16,806 nt of DNA from an uncultured Bacteroidales bacterium (lineage in GTDB: Bacteria > Bacteroidota > Bacteroidia > Bacteroidales > Bacteroidaceae). The notes below the pieces were generated by a model. That model had not been told where the DNA came from, searched no databases, and worked only from the letters and a program-made list of their open reading frames with translations. Both the position numbers and the translations under genes were made by a program. The stretch is from positions 1-16,806 of the forward strand of contig CADCOX010000104.1 in NCBI GenBank assembly GCA_902803195.1. Reading direction: 5' to 3'. Below are positions 14,901 through 16,806 of the stretch, piece after piece (position 1 is the first letter of the stretch; the number at the start of each line of letters is the position of its first letter).

Positions 14901-15845
14901 ATCGTGTGCATCAACGACATAGATGTTGAGCAGTACCTTGAGAGCGTCATTAGTTCGGAGATGAATGCCACCTGCTCCATGGAGTTCCTGAAGGCATCGG
15001 CAGTCATCAGTCGCAGCTGGCTCTATGCCCAGATGGAGAAGCGTCAGCGCCTCAGCCAGAACGGGCAAGGATTCTTCGCTTTCGCCAAGACCGATAGTGA
15101 ACTCATCCGTTGGCATGACCGCGAGGACCACACCATCTTTGATGTCTGCGCCGACGACCACTGCCAGCGCTATCAAGGCATCACACGAGCCTTGCGGCCA
15201 GAGGTCCACGCCGCTGTCGAGGCCACACGCGGGCAAGTGCTCACGTCTGAAGGGCACGTCTGCGACGCTCGTTTCTCGAAGTGCTGTGGTGGGCGCACCG
15301 AGACGTTCGAGACTTGCTGGGAGAACGAACATCGTCCGTATCTCGAGAGCATCGAGGACCCCTTCTGCAACACTAGCGATGATCACATCCTCCATCAGGT
15401 GTTAAACGACTACGACTGCGAGACGAAGGACTTCTATCGCTGGACGGTGACCCTCTCTCAAGAGGAGGCTCGTGAACTCATCAGCCAGCACTTGAAGATG
15501 GACTTTGGCGACATTGTAGACCTCATCCCCATAGAACGTGGCCCTGGCTACCGCATCATCAAATTGAAGATTGTAGGCAGTGAACGCACCTTCACCATCG
15601 GCAAAGAATTGGAAATCAGACGAGCGCTATCGCCTACACACCTCAAGAGTGCTGCCTTCAGCGTTGAACGTGCAGACATTGATGCCAATGGCGTGCCAGC
15701 CCGCTTCATCCTTCATGGCAAGGGTTGGGGGCACGGCGTAGGAATGTGCCAGATAGGCGCTGCGGTGATGGGCGAGCAAGGTTACACCTACGAGCAAATC
15801 CTGAGTCATTACTACAAGAACGCTAACATAACAAACATCTATTGA
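11919..15845 (+). CDS. GT2 glycosyltransferase - DUF4922 (GalT/Ap4A-phosphorylase-like) - SpoIID/LytB fusion protein
   Basis: A 1308-residue multidomain protein. Residues 1-212 resemble a glycosyltransferase region without a clear DxD. Residues 230-545 are a GT2 domain: TVVIPVRNRVRTIEDA, VVDNHSDDGT, the metal-binding DSDD (361-364), YGEDYAL (449-450 ED) and CRRWEGNSDAAL. Residues 575-858 are DUF4922, with C603-x2-C606 (PCFLCDENRP), VLVNPFPILPRHFTIPTRRH, and FYNGPLCGASCPDHMHLQAG containing H682-M-H684-L-Q686. This matches the active-site block of GalT and Ap4A phosphorylases of the HIT superfamily. Residues 901-1308 are SpoIID/LytB, with YLESVISSEM (Glu1014 in the catalytic-Glu position), KASAVISRSW and GKGWGHGVGMCQIGA (His1272). 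Two Ser/Asp/Thr/Pro-rich linkers separate the last three parts. There is no signal peptide. ATG at 11919 is chosen because the upstream TTG lies in the promoter. A role in cell-wall or glycan building is inference. Confidence 0.85.
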   Translation: MPKITCFLPFTNELEGQSTIAMLRNDANVASIHLIENPFQTKVLRQMGEQTDTSYILLYTKRFELSLGYHALTRLITIAEDTEASMVYADHRQQLPTGEIQARPLIDYQLGSVRDDFDFGSLLLLRTADVQAYFDQERQREYQYAGLYDLRLFLSRRMLPVHVSEPLYTEVETDMRLSGEKQFDYVDPRNRARQIEMERACTRHLKAIGALLAPDEFDEIKFDTEDFPVEATVVIPVRNRVRTIEDAIRSVLKQETTFPFNLIVVDNHSDDGTSAVIDSIMENGEWTMDDGQWKMENGQWTMDNGKWEMDSGPISTAASSMSTIHCPLIHLIPSRDDLGIGGCWNLAVHHPMCGRFVVQLDSDDLYSGTDTLQRIVDAFREQRAAMVIGSYRMTNFQLETLPPGLIDHREWTPQNGRNNALRINGLGAPRAFYTPVLRKIQIPNTSYGEDYALGLMIGRRYRIGRIFDELYLCRRWEGNSDAALSTEKVNKNNLYKDQLRTTEILARQALNRKWRREVTEEEVETFFEQELSEWPTARQRYDDLRAQVQQRALTLSPPTDSGDGTSTADAATSDITLVAQYNPARMVSTGAKIDKASIEARPCFLCDENRPSEQHALMIEHHYQVLVNPFPILPRHFTIPTRRHKPQNIWEHFGTMRHLAWTMPNHIVFYNGPLCGASCPDHMHLQAGSRGIVPIERDWELFENQLEKLYPLTGSETQEMMDAGNVSQRCGLFLLKNYVCPVFVIRSLPEETDSLLCQRLYRALPIPEGENEPRLNVICWRQAGDESRSDEIVTLVFPRKKHRPDCYSSSLMVSPGALDMGGLIITPREEDFQKITPEWAVEILREVTMTEEELRPIINEVTDSPPSRPDGDGTESTKGSDSDASTSVTPSLTGKVGTGSILSVGLLSAQRVRFTLNGIYSAKGTTLEGEQEVAYSDGGLLWNGQVYRQLKFKPTTEASNFTMEDVVIGKDFHWERRERQTFRGTLRLVVDEDNIVCINDIDVEQYLESVISSEMNATCSMEFLKASAVISRSWLYAQMEKRQRLSQNGQGFFAFAKTDSELIRWHDREDHTIFDVCADDHCQRYQGITRALRPEVHAAVEATRGQVLTSEGHVCDARFSKCCGGRTETFETCWENEHRPYLESIEDPFCNTSDDHILHQVLNDYDCETKDFYRWTVTLSQEEARELISQHLKMDFGDIVDLIPIERGPGYRIIKLKIVGSERTFTIGKELEIRRALSPTHLKSAAFSVERADIDANGVPARFILHGKGWGHGVGMCQIGAAVMGEQGYTYEQILSHYYKNANITNIY
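12759..12856 (+). repeat. Heptanucleotide tandem repeat (ATGGACA type) inside the GT2 coding region
   Basis: Fourteen consecutive 7-bp units start at 12759, thirteen of them ATGG followed by three variable bases and the last GTGGACC. The unit ATGGACA occurs six times, three in a row at 12808-12828. Three units (21 bp) equal seven codons, so the translation shows heptapeptides MENGEWT, MDDGQWK, MENGQWT and MDNGKWE (residues 281-308), then MDSGP. The repeat lies between the VVDNHSDDGT and DSDD motifs of the GT2 domain. Confidence 0.95.
12838..12898. repeat. Inverted repeat closing the heptamer array
   Basis: The 18-bp arm at 12838-12855 (ending ATGGACAGTGGAC) pairs at 15 of 18 positions with the arm at 12881-12898 (beginning GTCCACTATCCAT). 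The loop is 25 bp. The second arm carries inverted copies of the same heptamer, so the array plus arm resembles a small palindromic insertion that is fully translated. Confidence 0.7.
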
Positions 15846-15847
15846 AT

Positions 15848-16806
15848 ATGAAAATCAAACTGTTACTTATTGCCCTTCTGCCAATGGCAGTAGCAGCGCA
15901 GAACCTTACTCAGTATGTCGATCCGCGCATCGGTACGGGCGACCACGGCCATGTCTTCCTGGGTGCCAACGTGCCTTTTGGAATGGTTAATGCTGGCCCT
16001 ACACAGATTGAAGAAGGTTGGGATTGGTGCTCTGGCTACCACGAGAGCGGCACCAAGATCATAGGCTTCGCTCAGACTCACTTGAGTGGCACAGGCTGCT
16101 CCGATCTCGGCGACGTGGCAATCATGCCAGGAGTCAAGGACTTGCAGCTTTCGCGCGAAGGACTTGCCACTCCTTACAGCCACGACAACGAGCAAGTGAG
16201 ACCTGGTTACTACAGCGTACTTTTGCCTGAGAGCGGAATTCGCACTGAGGTTACGGCCACACAACGCACTGCCCTCTATCGCATCACTTATCCAGAAGGG
16301 GCACAGCGCCACTTATATGTCGACCTCGAAAATGGTGTGGGCGACCGTGTGTATTGGGGACGCTTGACGCAGATTGACCCCTACACCTTCGCAGGCTATC
16401 GCATCAGTCACGGATGGGCCAACATGCAGCACTGCTACTTCGTGATGCGCCTCAACCATAAGGCTCGCCTCTATGAGCAATCCACGATGAAGAGCGAACT
16501 CACCGGAGGCCCATCGCCCATCTATCACCTACAAGTCACCAGTTCCAACGAACCTCTGCTCGTGCGTATAGCACTTAGCCCGGTGTCGGAGGCTAATGCT
16601 TTGGCCAACCTCAATGCCGAGGCTATGGATAAGAGTACTCCGGTTTGGGACTTCGAAGCCGTTCGCGCTGCTGCTGATGCAGCTTGGAATCGCGAGCTCG
16701 GTCGCATCAACGCCACCTTCCAGAACGACCGCGACCGCCGCATCTTCTACACGGCCATGTACCATTTCATGGTGGCTCCCCAGACGTGGGACGATGTCAA
16801 TGGCGA
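15848..16806 (+). CDS. GH92 family alpha-mannosidase, N-terminal part
   Basis: The first 319 codons of a GH92 enzyme; the gene runs off the right edge (family length is about 700-770). GH92 members are calcium-dependent exo-alpha-mannosidases, many acting on alpha-1,2 linkages of N-glycans or mannan. A signal peptide (MKIKLLLIALLPMAVAAQ) without lipobox suggests a periplasmic or secreted enzyme. The N-terminal beta-sandwich domain carries YVDPRIGTGDHGHVFLGA (23-40), VPFGMVNAGPTQ, and the strongly conserved THLSGTGCSDLGD (77-89). The helical linker toward the catalytic domain begins near NRELGRINATFQND and FYTAMYHFMVAPQTW. The reading frame is intact throughout the visible part. The ATG is only 2 bp after the stop of the fusion gene, so translation is probably coupled and both use the promoter at 11881. 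Exact linkage specificity is not visible. Confidence 0.93.
   Translation, partial: MKIKLLLIALLPMAVAAQNLTQYVDPRIGTGDHGHVFLGANVPFGMVNAGPTQIEEGWDWCSGYHESGTKIIGFAQTHLSGTGCSDLGDVAIMPGVKDLQLSREGLATPYSHDNEQVRPGYYSVLLPESGIRTEVTATQRTALYRITYPEGAQRHLYVDLENGVGDRVYWGRLTQIDPYTFAGYRISHGWANMQHCYFVMRLNHKARLYEQSTMKSELTGGPSPIYHLQVTSSNEPLLVRIALSPVSEANALANLNAEAMDKSTPVWDFEAVRAAADAAWNRELGRINATFQNDRDRRIFYTAMYHFMVAPQTWDDVNG

Overview
The window is chromosomal DNA of a Bacteroidales bacterium, most like the Prevotellaceae, though I cannot fix the genus. The signs are: TAnnTTTG-type -7 promoter boxes instead of a classical TATAAT, start codons without Shine-Dalgarno sequences, Bacteroidetes-specific families (the DUF4837 lipoprotein, an LptE of the Bacteroidetes type, a TPR protein next to SecG), and secreted glycoside hydrolases of families GH109, GH115 and GH92. 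Nothing looks like a phage, plasmid, insertion sequence, CRISPR array, tRNA or rRNA.

Positions 1-10044 are almost solidly packed with minus-strand genes. In transcription order they are a Bax-inhibitor-1 membrane protein, rlmN (behind its own promoter), a DUF4837 lipoprotein, pdxA, a sigma-54-type activator, lptE, a TPR protein, secG, a GH115 alpha-glucuronidase and the first 47 codons of ffh. Most gaps are 11-40 bp. The two larger ones, before pdxA and before the activator gene, hold perfect inverted repeats, and the second also holds a GATA-type tetranucleotide repeat. The theme is housekeeping and envelope biogenesis (LPS transport, Sec export, SRP), with one xylan-type CAZyme embedded in it.

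A divergent intergenic region at 11811-11918 separates the minus-strand GH109-type gene from a plus-strand pair. Its two -7 boxes are exact mirror images of each other. The plus-strand pair is a 1308-residue multidomain protein followed, only 2 bp after its stop, by a GH92 alpha-mannosidase that runs off the window.

The 1308-residue protein is the most unusual object here. In one chain it joins a degenerate N-terminal glycosyltransferase-like region, a canonical GT2 glycosyltransferase, a DUF4922 domain with the active-site signature of the GalT/Ap4A-phosphorylase branch of the HIT superfamily, and a SpoIID/LytB domain. It shows no signal peptide. Its GT2 domain is interrupted by 14 tandem heptanucleotides (ATGGACA type) that are translated as heptapeptide repeats, because three heptamers equal seven codons. 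A change of one or two heptamers would shift the frame for the catalytic DxD part and everything downstream, so the locus has the architecture of a possible phase-variable switch. Phase variation itself is inference.
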